A DNA stretch of 48,606 nt from Clostridia bacterium (GTDB taxonomy: Bacteria; Bacillota; Clostridia; Oscillospirales; CAG-272), in NCBI GenBank assembly GCA_017520505.1, contig JAFXFN010000025.1, positions 1-48,606 on the forward strand, in the 5' to 3' direction. Of this stretch, positions 1 to 9,744 are shown one piece after another. The notes under the pieces were generated by a model. The model had not been told where the DNA came from and made no database searches. It worked only from the letters and a program-made list of their open reading frames with translations. Within the stretch, counting starts at the first letter, position 1; the number at the start of each line of letters is the position of its first letter. Position numbers and translations under genes: made by a program.

Positions 1-41
1 TCTTCTCGCATAGTTTCCAACCTTTGTTCTTTCCAAGGCAT
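1..41 (-). CDS. Transposase/integrase, N-terminal fragment cut by the window edge
   Basis: Only the first 13 codons are inside the window, reading MPWKEQRLETMRE on the minus strand. An AAGGAG ribosome binding site sits 8 nt upstream of the ATG (complement of 50-55), so this is a real gene start. The MPWKE opening resembles the N-terminus of IS481/IS3-type integrases with a helix-turn-helix followed by an rve domain; this is recognition from memory on very few residues. The direct repeats just upstream support a transposase. Nothing can be said about the catalytic domain. Confidence 0.5.
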   Translation of the reverse strand, partial: MPWKEQRLETMRE

Positions 42-141
42 TTTCTCGTCTCCTTCTGACTTTTCATGCCTTTATTTTACATCAAAGTTGTAAACTATGT
101 GTCTTCACATTTTGTAAACTATGTTACCACACTATACACAT
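1..141 (-). mobile_element. End of an insertion sequence (transposase-proximal end)
   Basis: The left edge holds the start of a minus-strand transposase-like gene and, upstream of it, two identical 12-bp direct repeats TGTAAACTATGT at 89-100 and 113-124, exactly 24 bp apart. Such spaced repeats just inside an element end are typical of transposase binding sites. Read on the minus strand the end would begin near TGTGTATAGTGTGG or TGTGGTAACATAG. The opposite end lies outside the window, so the terminal inverted repeat and target duplication cannot be seen, and the exact boundary (about 134 or 141) is inferred. Confidence 0.55.
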
Positions 142-176
142 CGGTCGTCCGTTTCAAAATCTTTTTCGTTTATTTT

Positions 177-290
177 ATACGGGTTATACGGGAGATTCGT
201 GAATCTCCCCTACACATCAAATTGAAACTCATTTGTGTTTATTTAAATTATGTGGTTGTAGGGGACGGCGCCCTCGACGTCCCACCTTGA
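177..290. repeat. Intergenic palindromic repeat units
   Basis: Two short repeat units lie in this gene-free stretch. At 190-209 is the palindrome GGGAGATTCGTGAATCTCCC followed by CTACA. At 257-284 is a unit of the form TGTAGGGGACGGCGCCCTCGACGTCCC. Reverse-complement relatives of the second unit occur at 9548-9575 and 9612-9638. Such units are scattered between genes in many gut Clostridia. The rest of 142-527 shows no convincing gene. Confidence 0.55.
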
Positions 291-342
291 ACCCACTTAC
301 GTTTATTTCATACACACATTCTGTTTTTATCATATTTTAAAA

Positions 343-390
343 CACCTCATCCGTCACCTTCGGTGCCACCTTCCCCCGCTGGGGAAGGCG
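343..390. repeat. Interspersed double-hairpin repeat, copy 1
   Basis: Two adjacent hairpins are visible: TCACC-TT-CGGTG at about 353-364, and CCTTCCCC-CGC-TGGGGAAGG at about 369-388. The same architecture in opposite orientation is found at 34738-34787, so this is a mobile or amplified intergenic repeat rather than a gene-specific terminator. Neither strand carries a convincing T-run directly after it. Confidence 0.55.
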
Positions 391-527
391 TTTAATCGGC
401 ACATAGTCTGTCTGTGTTTCATTTGTGAAAACAAATGCAAAATGGCGCAAAAAACGACATACGGTTACAGAAATTGTTAATTTTATGTAAAACTCATACA
501 TTAACGAAGGCTGGTAACATTTGCGTA

Positions 528-556
528 TTGACATATCCTTTATTATATGGTACAAT
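528..556 (+). promoter_or_regulatory. Sigma-A type promoter of the giant surface protein gene
   Basis: TTGACA at 528-533, a 17-nt spacer, and TACAAT at 551-556. Transcription would start near 563, leaving a leader of about 100 nt before the ATG at 661. The leader is A/T-rich without a clear riboswitch fold. Confidence 0.75.
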
Positions 557-660
557 ATACTGCGTATAAAAGTAATTTTCTCTATGGGAAAATTAAAGCA
601 ACTTCTTTGTGAAAATAACACTTCGAACGCAATAAAATTATTTAAGAAAGGGAAGAAACG

Positions 661-3600
661 ATGTTTACAACATTGAACTCCAAACTCAAACGTATGCTCT
701 CTGTCATCTTGGCATTGTCAATGGTGCTCTCGCCCATAATGGCACTTGCTGAGGAAGTCGGAGGAGCTGTCGCAACGGCAACTGATGATCCGCTTGCTGT
801 TGTTTACGCTGCTTCAGATTTTCAGCCGCGTAAACAGTCGGGTACAGATTCTTCAGGTAATCCGACATACGGTGATTTTAGTATCTATCACGGTATGCAG
901 CAAATGACGAGCATTATTACGCAAATAAAGAAGAAGTATAATAGCAGTAATAACAACGCAGTCACAGGTGCATTAATTGGCGGTGATGTCTCGAATTACT
1001 CAAAGTATAATAACAACTGGAACGGTTATGCTTATAACAACGATCCCGCTATGACCGAAGACGGTGCTTACGCCATCGAAAAGGTGTTATATGATGGATT
1101 CCAACTTTCAAGAGAAGAGATCGTAATGATACAGGGTAACCATGACTTCTATGTTGCCCCGTTTGATAACACAGGTGCTCATGATACGGAGCAGTACGGT
1201 GTCTATGCTATTAATGAGAAAGATTTTATGTATAGACAGAATCTTTCGGCTAACGGTGAAGATACTATAAAGAAGACAGCTGCCGACCTTGAAGATTATC
1301 TTCAGGCAAAGGTCGCACAGCATTATAACAAGCCTATCTTTATTCTCGGCCACGTTCCGCTTCATCACAATATCAGAACGGAAGATAATATCCACTCAAG
1401 ATATATTTTCAATGTTGTAAATGAAGCAGCAGGACAAGGTCTTACAATTTTCTTCCTTTTTGGTCACAACCACGGAAGCGGTTATGACGCTCATCTTGGT
1501 GAAGGCGCTATCTATTTGCCTATAGGGGATACTATTTGTATTCCTACAGGTACATCAAGCACAGTTTCGGTAAATTCGACAACAACGACCACTACATACG
1601 GTTTTACACAGGAAAAATTGAATTTTGTGTATATGAACTACGGCTATGTAGGTTATATCAATCCTGGAAAGACATCTGTAGATACAACTCTTACAAGCAC
1701 GGTGTTTGCAATTTATAAAGACCGTGTTGTAGTTGAAAGATATGATGGTGATGATGGTGATGATGGTTTTCATAATCTTAAAACACCGGGTAAGCTTATC
1801 GCTGATAATGGCTCTTTGTATTTCTCAAAACAGAATCTTGTTGTAAACACCAGAAAAGTTACTACAAATACAGTAAGACTTGACAATAAATTCAATGTTT
1901 CTCTTGATATAAGTGGGCTTTATCCGACTAAAACCGTACAGTCCCCCATGCTTACGAGCGCTACGTTCCCGACAAAGATAGATTCTGAGGCTGGCGTATA
2001 TACAACGGATGGTAATGCTGTAAAAAATGTAAAAACTACAAATAAGTCCGTGACTATTAAAGATGCCGAAGGCTTCAAGGTTGGTACAACAGGCACGTTG
2101 AAGCTTGACTGTATAACAGAACAATTTGTGGTAAAAGATGTTGAATGCAGCGATCCCTCTGTTGCTACGCTTACAGTAAACAATGACGGTACTATAACCG
2201 TCGAGGGTGAAAAGGCAGGAAAAACAACCATAACCGTTGTTGCAAAGCACGCAGGCGGTACATACGCAGATGTTGCATTGTCTTATGACCTTGTCGTGTT
2301 CCCCACAACAACACAGCCGATATACTTCACAAAGTATGAATTGGTCAATGCGGGACATAGACCGTATACTGGTTCGGCAAGCGACTACTATTCTTCTTAT
2401 TATGGCTTGGATCATGATAATAAAGCTAATGATACAAAGAAACTTGTTACGGGAAAGACTTACGTTATAGTGAGTGAGTATAAAAATCCGAACAATTGGG
2501 CTTACGCCTTGCTCGGAACAGCTGACGGTAATGCCGGATCACGAACTGTTACTGTTTACGGCAACCCTAATACTGCCAGCGGAAGACTTCTTGCCGCAGG
2601 CGGATCCAGAGTTCAAACTTGGGTTGGCGGTTCATTTGTTGATTCGTGCGATCCGTATATGGAGTGGTCGTATGCATCAACTACTCCTACTTCGGACGGC
2701 GGTTGGTTCAGAAACAACGCCACGGGTGAAATACTCAGGGCGCAGGAGAACGGTGTTGTAACAACGGAGCCTGCATATAGTGATGCTGCTTTTACGCGCC
2801 TTCATATGGGTGGTTATGGCGTGGACTTCAGAGATGCTGCAGGAAAAGCATCGGCTGATACTAAGGTTCGTAGATATATGAGGTTTTCGGGATCCACGTT
2901 CTCTGCTGAAACGAATACAGCGGATAATAATCAGCGTTATTCCAGTAAAACTTTTATATATGAAAAGATTCAGGACACTGCAGCTCCTACGGGTGAAAAA
3001 GCGTGGGTTGATGGCCTTGTAAACAATAACATATCTGCATTTACAGGTGATGTTACCGCTACTACAAGTGCGAAGATATATGTTTCCGACGGTATAAACG
3101 TAAAAGAGGTTCCCGTAACGCTCAATATGCTTCACTCGGAAACCGGTGGTGTTACTCTTCACAAGAATACAGCGGCAGGAACAATTTCCGGTGGTACATT
3201 CAAGATCGTATACGACGGTGCTACACTTGCAAGCGGTCTTACGCTTACGCTTGTTGATAAGCCTACGCTTACCTGTGAGGATGCAACGATAAAGATAGGT
3301 GAAACGTACACAGGCGCAAGCATTGAAGGAATTGAAGATGCAACGTTTAAGTATGAATCCTCCAACTATATGGTTGCAAGTGCGGATGCAACAGGTGCGT
3401 TTGTCGGTACAAATGTCGGCGGCACACGTGTAACGGTGACGTACGAAATGGACGTTAACGGCACAAAGCTCCCTGTAAGTGAGGATGCATATGTAACGGT
3501 ACTTCCCAAGGATACATGTTCGAAAAATGTTCGTCCTTTCGGCACAAAATCTGCATTTGTTCTTCATACAAAAACTTATTTACACGAAGATAATGGTACG

Positions 3601-6600
3601 TTTTTTGCCTCTTCTGATCATTTTATGATTGTAAGTGAAAATAAAGAAGGCATGGCATATGCGCTTTCCATCTCGGATGAAAAGGTTAACGGTGTAGGTG
3701 CCGTTGAAGTAGCTGTTGAATCCCACAATGGCGAGTTGTTTATTGATACCGATCCATTGTATGAAACGACATTTGCACTTACAAAAAACGGTGCTGCAGA
3801 TACACCAAACAGTTATTTTGGATTACGAACCAGTAATGTTAATAATGTAGACCCATATAACACATATATTCATGCTGTACGGTCATGGAATAATACTGCA
3901 TACCAGAATCAGGATTTAACATTTGATTCTTCTCTTGTATCAACTTATGATTCACAGTATTTTAGTGTTGAGTATCGCAACTCAATCCTTCCTGCCGGAA
4001 CACATACGGTAGTGGCAGATACTACTTCCACAAGCTGGGGTTACAATAACAACAAGGGTGGATTTATTACAGGTTATAATCGCAACAGACATTTTCTGAT
4101 ATATGATGATGCAAGAAATCAGTTTTCTGCAAAATATCTTGGTACAGGCGATGATAATGCTGTTAAGTGGCAGAATAGCTCGGTCAACCCGTATTTAAAA
4201 GACAGAGTTTACGTTTATACTCAGCAGACTGTTGAAATGCCCGGTGTTATCATCTGGCTCAGCGACGGTAAGGGCGCTGTTGATTACAATGCGGCAGGCA
4301 GTGCACGAACAGGCACAATGATAAACGTTACAACCCATTCACCTGACGGCGTTGTAACAAAGTCATATCCTATGACAGTTGATATGCTTTCCGATAACAC
4401 AGACAAGGACTTTACAACTGCTGTTACATCGGAAACAACGTATGAAGATCTGACTGTTAAGTACACTTACAACGGAAAGGAATACACAGTTTGTACTAAG
4501 TATGATCTCACCGTTAAAGAACCCGTAAACATCGATTATCCCGACTATCCCGACCAGGGCTCCGTAAATACAACAAAGACACTCGACTCTTCAAAATATA
4601 ACCATAAAGAAACAGGTATTTCCCATATCGACCTTACGGTAAGCGGTGTTCCGCTTTCTAACGGTAGTGATATTGTAATCGTTCTTGACTTATCAACGTC
4701 AATGGACTCTGCTGTGCATAAGTGCGGTTCAACGAGCAGCCAGTTTGATTCCAGTGTTTGTTCCAAGAAAGGTTGTAAGATGCGACTCCAGCTTTTGATG
4801 GAAACACTTACCGAATTCTTGAACACATTGCGCACACCAAACGAAAATGGTATTGTTCCTGATATTGACATATCCATTGCATCCTTTAACGGACAAACGC
4901 TTATGGATAAAACACATTTGCTCTCTCCGTTGATTCCTTCAAAGAGTGGATCTGTTATTTATGCGCATTATAACTTGCAGGATGTATCAAAGATACACAT
5001 TCCTTTCGTAGGAGTAACTGATTCTGCTGTTACAACATTTTTGAATGGTATTGCTAAGGATATCAATACACTGAAAGGTAAATATCCGGCAACTGACCCC
5101 GAAGCAACAGTTATAACTGAGGCTCTTTCTACATTGGCTTTGAGTGAGGGTACAAACTACGACCGTGCTATGGAGCTTGCATACGATCTTTTGTATGAAA
5201 AGCAGGCTCAGAATATTCAGCGTGGCGAAAACAGAAAACAGACAGTACTCTTTATGTCTGACGGTGCATCATATCAGTATAACTACTTCGGCACCTATAG
5301 AACGAATGCCGGTGCTACAGGCGGTTCTACAGCCAACGGCGGATACCAGTACAAGGATAAGAACGGTAACTCCAAGTGGTCATATTATATTACCGGTAAG
5401 CTTGATGAAGTCGCATCCGGTACATTCGGTAACAAAAATACAGCTTGGCATGACAATTTCAGAACTGATCTTACTTCTGTAACTGTTCAGCCGGTCGGAG
5501 AATCTTCTAAAACGTATACGATATCCAATAAGAAAGATCCGCAGGGCATTGTTGCTGATCATCTGTGGAGTCTCTTTAACAAGTATTATAACCGAAACGG
5601 TAAGCAGTGGACAGCTGAGGCAATCAAGGGTGATCCCACAAAGCTCTACAAAATAATCGACCCCGACAGTGCTGCTGCGGATCATATTGAGAACGTTTAC
5701 GGTCTCGGTGCAACGATATATTCTGTTGCGTTTGCTTTGTCACCCGAGGGTGGTATGTCAATAGATATGTTGAATGATATAGTAAAGGGCATTTCCTCAG
5801 GTGACGGTAAATTCTTTGCTTCAAGTGATGAACAAGGTCTTATCGATGCGTTCAGTAACATTGTAAACGATGTTAAGACATCGGGTGACGCCGTTTACGA
5901 AGACCAGCTGGGTGATGATTTCAGACTCAAAATGGACCGCTACTATACGGTAAATGAAGAAACGTTTTTGCTTGATAATCCCACGTCGATAACGCTCACC
6001 TCTTATCCCTTGTATAAGTATTGGGAAGTTGGTACGGTAATCGACGGTGTTAAGGTCACCGAAAATATGGTAGGTAAGCGTAAGACAGCAAACGGTACAC
6101 CCGTTGAGACTATTACGTTCAGCGATGATGGAAAGCAAGCTTTCAGCTCGCTTATCAATAATAGTACAACCAATATTTTAGGCTCTGACGGTATCATCAG
6201 AGGTATGAATGTTTGGTACAATACAAGTACTGAAGCAGTTACGCTTACTGATGATGATAAGTCAAAGCTTCCCAATACGTACGCTGATTGTACAACAATA
6301 GCCCCCGAAACATTCTTCTGGCTTCTCGGCGATATTCCGGACGACGAATACGTACTCGGCTATGATGTATATCTCGACGGTGCAATGGAAGGCCAGGCTT
6401 TAGGTGGAATGCATTTGACAAACAATTATGCAACTCTCACGTATACAAACTATCTTGGCAAAGAATGTCACCTTGATCCCGCATCCCCCCGTGTTGCATG
6501 GGATGAAGCATATGTTGGTGTCGGCTTCTATTTCGTAAATGACGACGGTCAGCCGCTTGTTAACAGAAAAACAGGTCAGACGGGTTCATTTGAAGCGGCG

Positions 6601-9156
6601 CAGAAGCTTCCCGATATCATGTACTATAATTTCAAACTTAATGATGGAGAGCTTATAGATAGAAAAATTATTGCTTCACAACAGCTTCCCGGCGGTTACG
6701 TGCTTTATGATGAAGCTGCAGAGTATCAAGTCTTTGCGGCATCTTCAAGCAATTTGCCGCAGCACTGGAAAATTACAAAAGGCGATGTTCCTGTTGCAAC
6801 AACATATGTAACACAGATCGGTTCTGCGGCAACTTCTTCAAATAAGCTTGAAGAAAACGGCAAAGAATATACGTATATGAATACTATCGTATACTTTGCT
6901 ATCTTCGGAGATGTTGACGCCGTAGACGATACGGTAGTTGTTGACTACGCACTTGATGCATACATCAATGTAATGGAAAACGACATTCTCTTTATGGGTG
7001 AAGCAAATCTTGTATCCGTATCTCCTAACCCTGCTCCTACAGGTCTCCATGATACCGAAGAAGATCGCAAGACGCTTCATCAAAATTTCCAAAAGAGCAA
7101 TGGCGATCCTAAAAAGGGAGTTAATACGAAATACGGCGCAGCGAATATTACGCAGCCTAATGCTACTAACGGTAATCAGAATATTCCTTTAGACAGTATA
7201 AAATATTATGTCAGAGGCAAAGATTATGATACAAACGGTCAAGTTAGAAGCATGGAATTTGACGGCAAGGACGTATTCTCATATGCTGCTGAGTATACAG
7301 GTGATTCTGCTGTACAAGGTTACTATTATGCAAATGTAACTGTAATCCCTGCAACGACCGTTTACTACGAAGAATCATTTGCTAAATTCGAAGTTTACGA
7401 TCTTAAGGCAGGGGAATATCTTGAAGATCCTTATACCGACCCTGATTCCTCCGATGGCACATATAACTCTTGGAAGAATGCAGGAAGTTTGTTAAGTACG
7501 AGTCAGGCGCAAGATCGCCCAGGTAAACTTACGTCAAATGACGTGAATAACATTTATGGTTATGATAATGCTTATTCAACTTCTTACACGTATTCCTACG
7601 GCAGAAGTAAGTATTTCAAGACAAAAGCTGATTCTAGTATGCCAGCACCCAACGGTAAGAAGGTAGGCAGATATGAAGGAGAGATATCGTTTACATTCTA
7701 TGGTACAGGTTTTGACATAATTTCGGCTTCGAGTGTAGGTTCAGGTCCTGTTTTAGTGAAAGTGTATGATATCAGTAATGGTGCTCTTACAATTGGTGGC
7801 AACGGATTACCTATCGAAAAACCTGTTGTAACAAAATTTGTAGATACATATTACGGCTATATTTATAATGCTGAAACAGGAGAATGGGAAGTAAATACAG
7901 ATTCTAGTACTGTCAAGGATGCTCTTTATCAGATTCCTGTTATAAAAGTCAAGGATATGACATACGGAAAATATCAGGTATATTTGACGACATCTTATTC
8001 TGAGGGTGAATTTTCACACAGAAGTAGTTACAGTTTCTTCTTTGACGGCGTGCGTATTTATGATCCTGCAAATAATGGCGCAAATGATAAGGTTATAGAG
8101 GATGCTTATATCAAGGACAACGAAGGTTGGCCAGTATATCAAGAATTAAGAAATATTCTCATTGGTGCAAATAGTTTTGGTGACTTGACAGCCGGCAATG
8201 TTACTACGGGTACAATATTTATTGATGGTAAGCCTAATTACAGCGGCGAAACAGAAAACGATGAATTTAACATTGTTGATTATAGCAATTACGGACCTAA
8301 TAACGAAGTTTATCTTATGAAGGGTCAGGCGATTGCATTTGATCTTAACAAAGAAAATATTGCAGCGGTTCATATTGCGATGAAGGCAGTAGGTAAATTT
8401 CTTGATTCAGATTCAAGTGATGCTTCTGTTGTTGGCGTTTCTGTGAAAATGTATAATGCAGTTAAAGGTGCCAACGGATCAGTTGAAATCAAAAATGAGA
8501 TTAAGATTGACAATATCAAATCATCAACCGATTTGTATTATGACATTTCAAAGCTTAATGGCGGTACGATTGTCATTGTAAATGAAAGTACCGCTTGGGA
8601 TGATCCAACAAGACCCGCAATACTTTCTATCACTAACTTGAAGTTTACGTATGCAAGCAAAGCAGACAGTGATGCGGCGAAAGCTGAAGGTGTTGTTAAG
8701 GTAACACAGAAAACGGGCACTGTAGCAGTTGCCGCAATGAAGAAAATGGCAATGCCGTGGCTTGATATTGAAATTGAAACACCGAACGTATTCGCTCCCG
8801 AGCAGTTTGATGTTTCTGTTTCCAAAACAACAGTAAGACAGGGCGGAACGGTTACGGTAACCGTAAACACAAGCTCAGATGTAGATCACATCACAGTTAA
8901 CGGTGTTGAAGTTACGAAGTATACAAAGTCCTGGTTTACCGCTGAACGTCAGTGGAAATACACGGTACGTGCTGATGAAGCGGGTGACATGCCGATTACT
9001 GTTGTGGCATACAATGCCGACGGCGAAGCAAGTGATGAGCTTACAAATACCGTAAGTGTTACAGAACGTGTAAGTCTTGTTTCAAGTGCAAACGGCAGTA
9101 CACTTGACAGAATGTATGCCGGCTGGGTCGAAACACTTTCCGCAAAGGCTAATTAA
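661..9156 (+). CDS. Giant secreted multidomain protein: phosphoesterase, Ig-like and VWA domains
   Basis: 2831 residues with a signal peptide (charged start, hydrophobic core, ALAEE cleavage area near residue 31). Residues about 45-365 form a calcineurin-like metallophosphoesterase: D53 in SDFQ, GGD with D109, GNHD (N160, H161), GH at 230-231 and GHNHG at 268-272; the first motif has Gln where many members have His. Ig-like (Big-type) domains lie near 461-548, 868-950 and 2718-2813. A von Willebrand A domain at about 1336-1745 has an intact metal site D1343-L-S1345-T-S1347, with T1498 and SDG at 1533-1535. Beta-rich regions follow, including a jelly-roll-like segment near 2340-2470. I see no LPXTG, SLH or dockerin anchor. 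A secreted adhesin or surface-associated enzyme is inferred; its substrate is unknown. The start has only a weak GGGAAG binding site. The 82-residue gene 14 nt downstream is probably co-transcribed. Confidence 0.85.
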   Translation: MFTTLNSKLKRMLSVILALSMVLSPIMALAEEVGGAVATATDDPLAVVYAASDFQPRKQSGTDSSGNPTYGDFSIYHGMQQMTSIITQIKKKYNSSNNNAVTGALIGGDVSNYSKYNNNWNGYAYNNDPAMTEDGAYAIEKVLYDGFQLSREEIVMIQGNHDFYVAPFDNTGAHDTEQYGVYAINEKDFMYRQNLSANGEDTIKKTAADLEDYLQAKVAQHYNKPIFILGHVPLHHNIRTEDNIHSRYIFNVVNEAAGQGLTIFFLFGHNHGSGYDAHLGEGAIYLPIGDTICIPTGTSSTVSVNSTTTTTTYGFTQEKLNFVYMNYGYVGYINPGKTSVDTTLTSTVFAIYKDRVVVERYDGDDGDDGFHNLKTPGKLIADNGSLYFSKQNLVVNTRKVTTNTVRLDNKFNVSLDISGLYPTKTVQSPMLTSATFPTKIDSEAGVYTTDGNAVKNVKTTNKSVTIKDAEGFKVGTTGTLKLDCITEQFVVKDVECSDPSVATLTVNNDGTITVEGEKAGKTTITVVAKHAGGTYADVALSYDLVVFPTTTQPIYFTKYELVNAGHRPYTGSASDYYSSYYGLDHDNKANDTKKLVTGKTYVIVSEYKNPNNWAYALLGTADGNAGSRTVTVYGNPNTASGRLLAAGGSRVQTWVGGSFVDSCDPYMEWSYASTTPTSDGGWFRNNATGEILRAQENGVVTTEPAYSDAAFTRLHMGGYGVDFRDAAGKASADTKVRRYMRFSGSTFSAETNTADNNQRYSSKTFIYEKIQDTAAPTGEKAWVDGLVNNNISAFTGDVTATTSAKIYVSDGINVKEVPVTLNMLHSETGGVTLHKNTAAGTISGGTFKIVYDGATLASGLTLTLVDKPTLTCEDATIKIGETYTGASIEGIEDATFKYESSNYMVASADATGAFVGTNVGGTRVTVTYEMDVNGTKLPVSEDAYVTVLPKDTCSKNVRPFGTKSAFVLHTKTYLHEDNGTFFASSDHFMIVSENKEGMAYALSISDEKVNGVGAVEVAVESHNGELFIDTDPLYETTFALTKNGAADTPNSYFGLRTSNVNNVDPYNTYIHAVRSWNNTAYQNQDLTFDSSLVSTYDSQYFSVEYRNSILPAGTHTVVADTTSTSWGYNNNKGGFITGYNRNRHFLIYDDARNQFSAKYLGTGDDNAVKWQNSSVNPYLKDRVYVYTQQTVEMPGVIIWLSDGKGAVDYNAAGSARTGTMINVTTHSPDGVVTKSYPMTVDMLSDNTDKDFTTAVTSETTYEDLTVKYTYNGKEYTVCTKYDLTVKEPVNIDYPDYPDQGSVNTTKTLDSSKYNHKETGISHIDLTVSGVPLSNGSDIVIVLDLSTSMDSAVHKCGSTSSQFDSSVCSKKGCKMRLQLLMETLTEFLNTLRTPNENGIVPDIDISIASFNGQTLMDKTHLLSPLIPSKSGSVIYAHYNLQDVSKIHIPFVGVTDSAVTTFLNGIAKDINTLKGKYPATDPEATVITEALSTLALSEGTNYDRAMELAYDLLYEKQAQNIQRGENRKQTVLFMSDGASYQYNYFGTYRTNAGATGGSTANGGYQYKDKNGNSKWSYYITGKLDEVASGTFGNKNTAWHDNFRTDLTSVTVQPVGESSKTYTISNKKDPQGIVADHLWSLFNKYYNRNGKQWTAEAIKGDPTKLYKIIDPDSAAADHIENVYGLGATIYSVAFALSPEGGMSIDMLNDIVKGISSGDGKFFASSDEQGLIDAFSNIVNDVKTSGDAVYEDQLGDDFRLKMDRYYTVNEETFLLDNPTSITLTSYPLYKYWEVGTVIDGVKVTENMVGKRKTANGTPVETITFSDDGKQAFSSLINNSTTNILGSDGIIRGMNVWYNTSTEAVTLTDDDKSKLPNTYADCTTIAPETFFWLLGDIPDDEYVLGYDVYLDGAMEGQALGGMHLTNNYATLTYTNYLGKECHLDPASPRVAWDEAYVGVGFYFVNDDGQPLVNRKTGQTGSFEAAQKLPDIMYYNFKLNDGELIDRKIIASQQLPGGYVLYDEAAEYQVFAASSSNLPQHWKITKGDVPVATTYVTQIGSAATSSNKLEENGKEYTYMNTIVYFAIFGDVDAVDDTVVVDYALDAYINVMENDILFMGEANLVSVSPNPAPTGLHDTEEDRKTLHQNFQKSNGDPKKGVNTKYGAANITQPNATNGNQNIPLDSIKYYVRGKDYDTNGQVRSMEFDGKDVFSYAAEYTGDSAVQGYYYANVTVIPATTVYYEESFAKFEVYDLKAGEYLEDPYTDPDSSDGTYNSWKNAGSLLSTSQAQDRPGKLTSNDVNNIYGYDNAYSTSYTYSYGRSKYFKTKADSSMPAPNGKKVGRYEGEISFTFYGTGFDIISASSVGSGPVLVKVYDISNGALTIGGNGLPIEKPVVTKFVDTYYGYIYNAETGEWEVNTDSSTVKDALYQIPVIKVKDMTYGKYQVYLTTSYSEGEFSHRSSYSFFFDGVRIYDPANNGANDKVIEDAYIKDNEGWPVYQELRNILIGANSFGDLTAGNVTTGTIFIDGKPNYSGETENDEFNIVDYSNYGPNNEVYLMKGQAIAFDLNKENIAAVHIAMKAVGKFLDSDSSDASVVGVSVKMYNAVKGANGSVEIKNEIKIDNIKSSTDLYYDISKLNGGTIVIVNESTAWDDPTRPAILSITNLKFTYASKADSDAAKAEGVVKVTQKTGTVAVAAMKKMAMPWLDIEIETPNVFAPEQFDVSVSKTTVRQGGTVTVTVNTSSDVDHITVNGVEVTKYTKSWFTAERQWKYTVRADEAGDMPITVVAYNADGEASDELTNTVSVTERVSLVSSANGSTLDRMYAGWVETLSAKAN

Positions 9157-9170
9157 CGGAGGTACTTAAT

Positions 9171-9419
9171 ATGAAAAAATTATATAGTAAACCCGGAATA
9201 GTCTATGAGGACTTTTCGATCTGCACTCACATTGCAAAAACTTGCGATGTTGAGCTTGGTACATTAAATCAAGGTGAGTGTGGTGGATATGTTTGGGGAC
9301 GTGACTATATTTTTATGGACGGTCAGCAAGGATGCTATACCCCGGTCATAGACGATGGTTCTCACGATGGCATCTGTTACCACGTTCCGATAGACGGCAC
9401 AAGACTTTTCAATTCATAA
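9171..9419 (+). CDS. Small Cys-containing peptide of unknown function, paired with the giant surface protein
   Basis: 82 residues, excellent GGAGG site 9-10 nt before the ATG, and only 14 nt after the giant gene, with the shared terminator just downstream: a two-gene unit. The N-terminus (MKKLYSKPGIVYEDFSI) is a basic then amphipathic stretch without a hydrophobic signal peptide core. Five cysteines (C18, C25, C37, C55, C69) are spread over a Gly/Asp/Tyr-rich body ending in CYHVP. I recall similar short proteins opening with a K-x-Y-x-K-P-x-hydrophobic motif in gut Clostridia, where they are uncharacterised. The leader-then-Cys-body layout could fit a modified or exported peptide, but no modifying enzyme is next to it. 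Function is not assigned. Confidence 0.8.
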   Translation: MKKLYSKPGIVYEDFSICTHIAKTCDVELGTLNQGECGGYVWGRDYIFMDGQQGCYTPVIDDGSHDGICYHVPIDGTRLFNS

Positions 9420-9432
9420 CTCAATAAAACTA

Positions 9433-9467
9433 CCCGGCACGGTTTTACCGTGCCGGGTTTGTTTTTT
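9433..9467 (+). terminator. Intrinsic terminator of the giant protein/small peptide unit
   Basis: A perfect 10-bp stem CCCGGCACGG / CCGTGCCGGG with loop TTTTA, followed by TTTGTTTTTT. Strong rho-independent terminator. Confidence 0.93.
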
Positions 9468-9489
9468 AATTGAGGTGTTATAAACGAGA

Positions 9490-9665
9490 TGTGTAGGGGT
9501 TGGCGCCTCGACAAACCGTATGAAACAAACAAAAACGGGAATGAAACGGGACGCCGAGGACGTCGTCCTTTACAATCTATTACATAAAACAAATAAAAAT
9601 GGGTTTGAAATGGGACGACGAGGACATCGTCCCCTACGATCTATTACATAAAATAAACAAAACGG
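9490..9665. repeat. Degenerate 64-bp tandem repeat in a gene-free region
   Basis: Two clear units share GGGACGNCGAGGACNTCGTCC (starting 9548 and 9612, period 64), each followed by TCTATTACATAAAA and an AAACAAATAAA-like tail. Partial degenerate units flank them (near 9490-9530 and 9660-9700). The inner part is palindromic. The unit at 257-284 is a reverse-complement relative. The region 9468-9744 contains no supported gene. Confidence 0.65.
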
Positions 9666-9744
9666 GTGAAAAAATGTGTGGTCGAGGTACAGACACATTA
9701 AATTAAATGCTGTCGTGTATGATGCAATAAATCCAAAAAATGGG

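Noticed and set aside
66..290. Possible 74-residue plus-strand gene
   Set aside because: It overlaps the IS end and palindromic repeats, has no ribosome binding site and unlikely composition.
337..621. Possible 94-residue minus-strand gene
   Set aside because: It runs through a hairpin repeat and the promoter of the giant gene, without a recognisable domain.
2677..3567. Long minus-strand frame of 296 residues
   Set aside because: It is antisense to the giant protein gene; Cys/Arg-rich composition is an artefact of the opposite strand.
9490..9665. CRISPR array
   Set aside because: Only two clear units with similar rather than unique intervening sequence, and no cas genes; a degenerate tandem repeat fits better.
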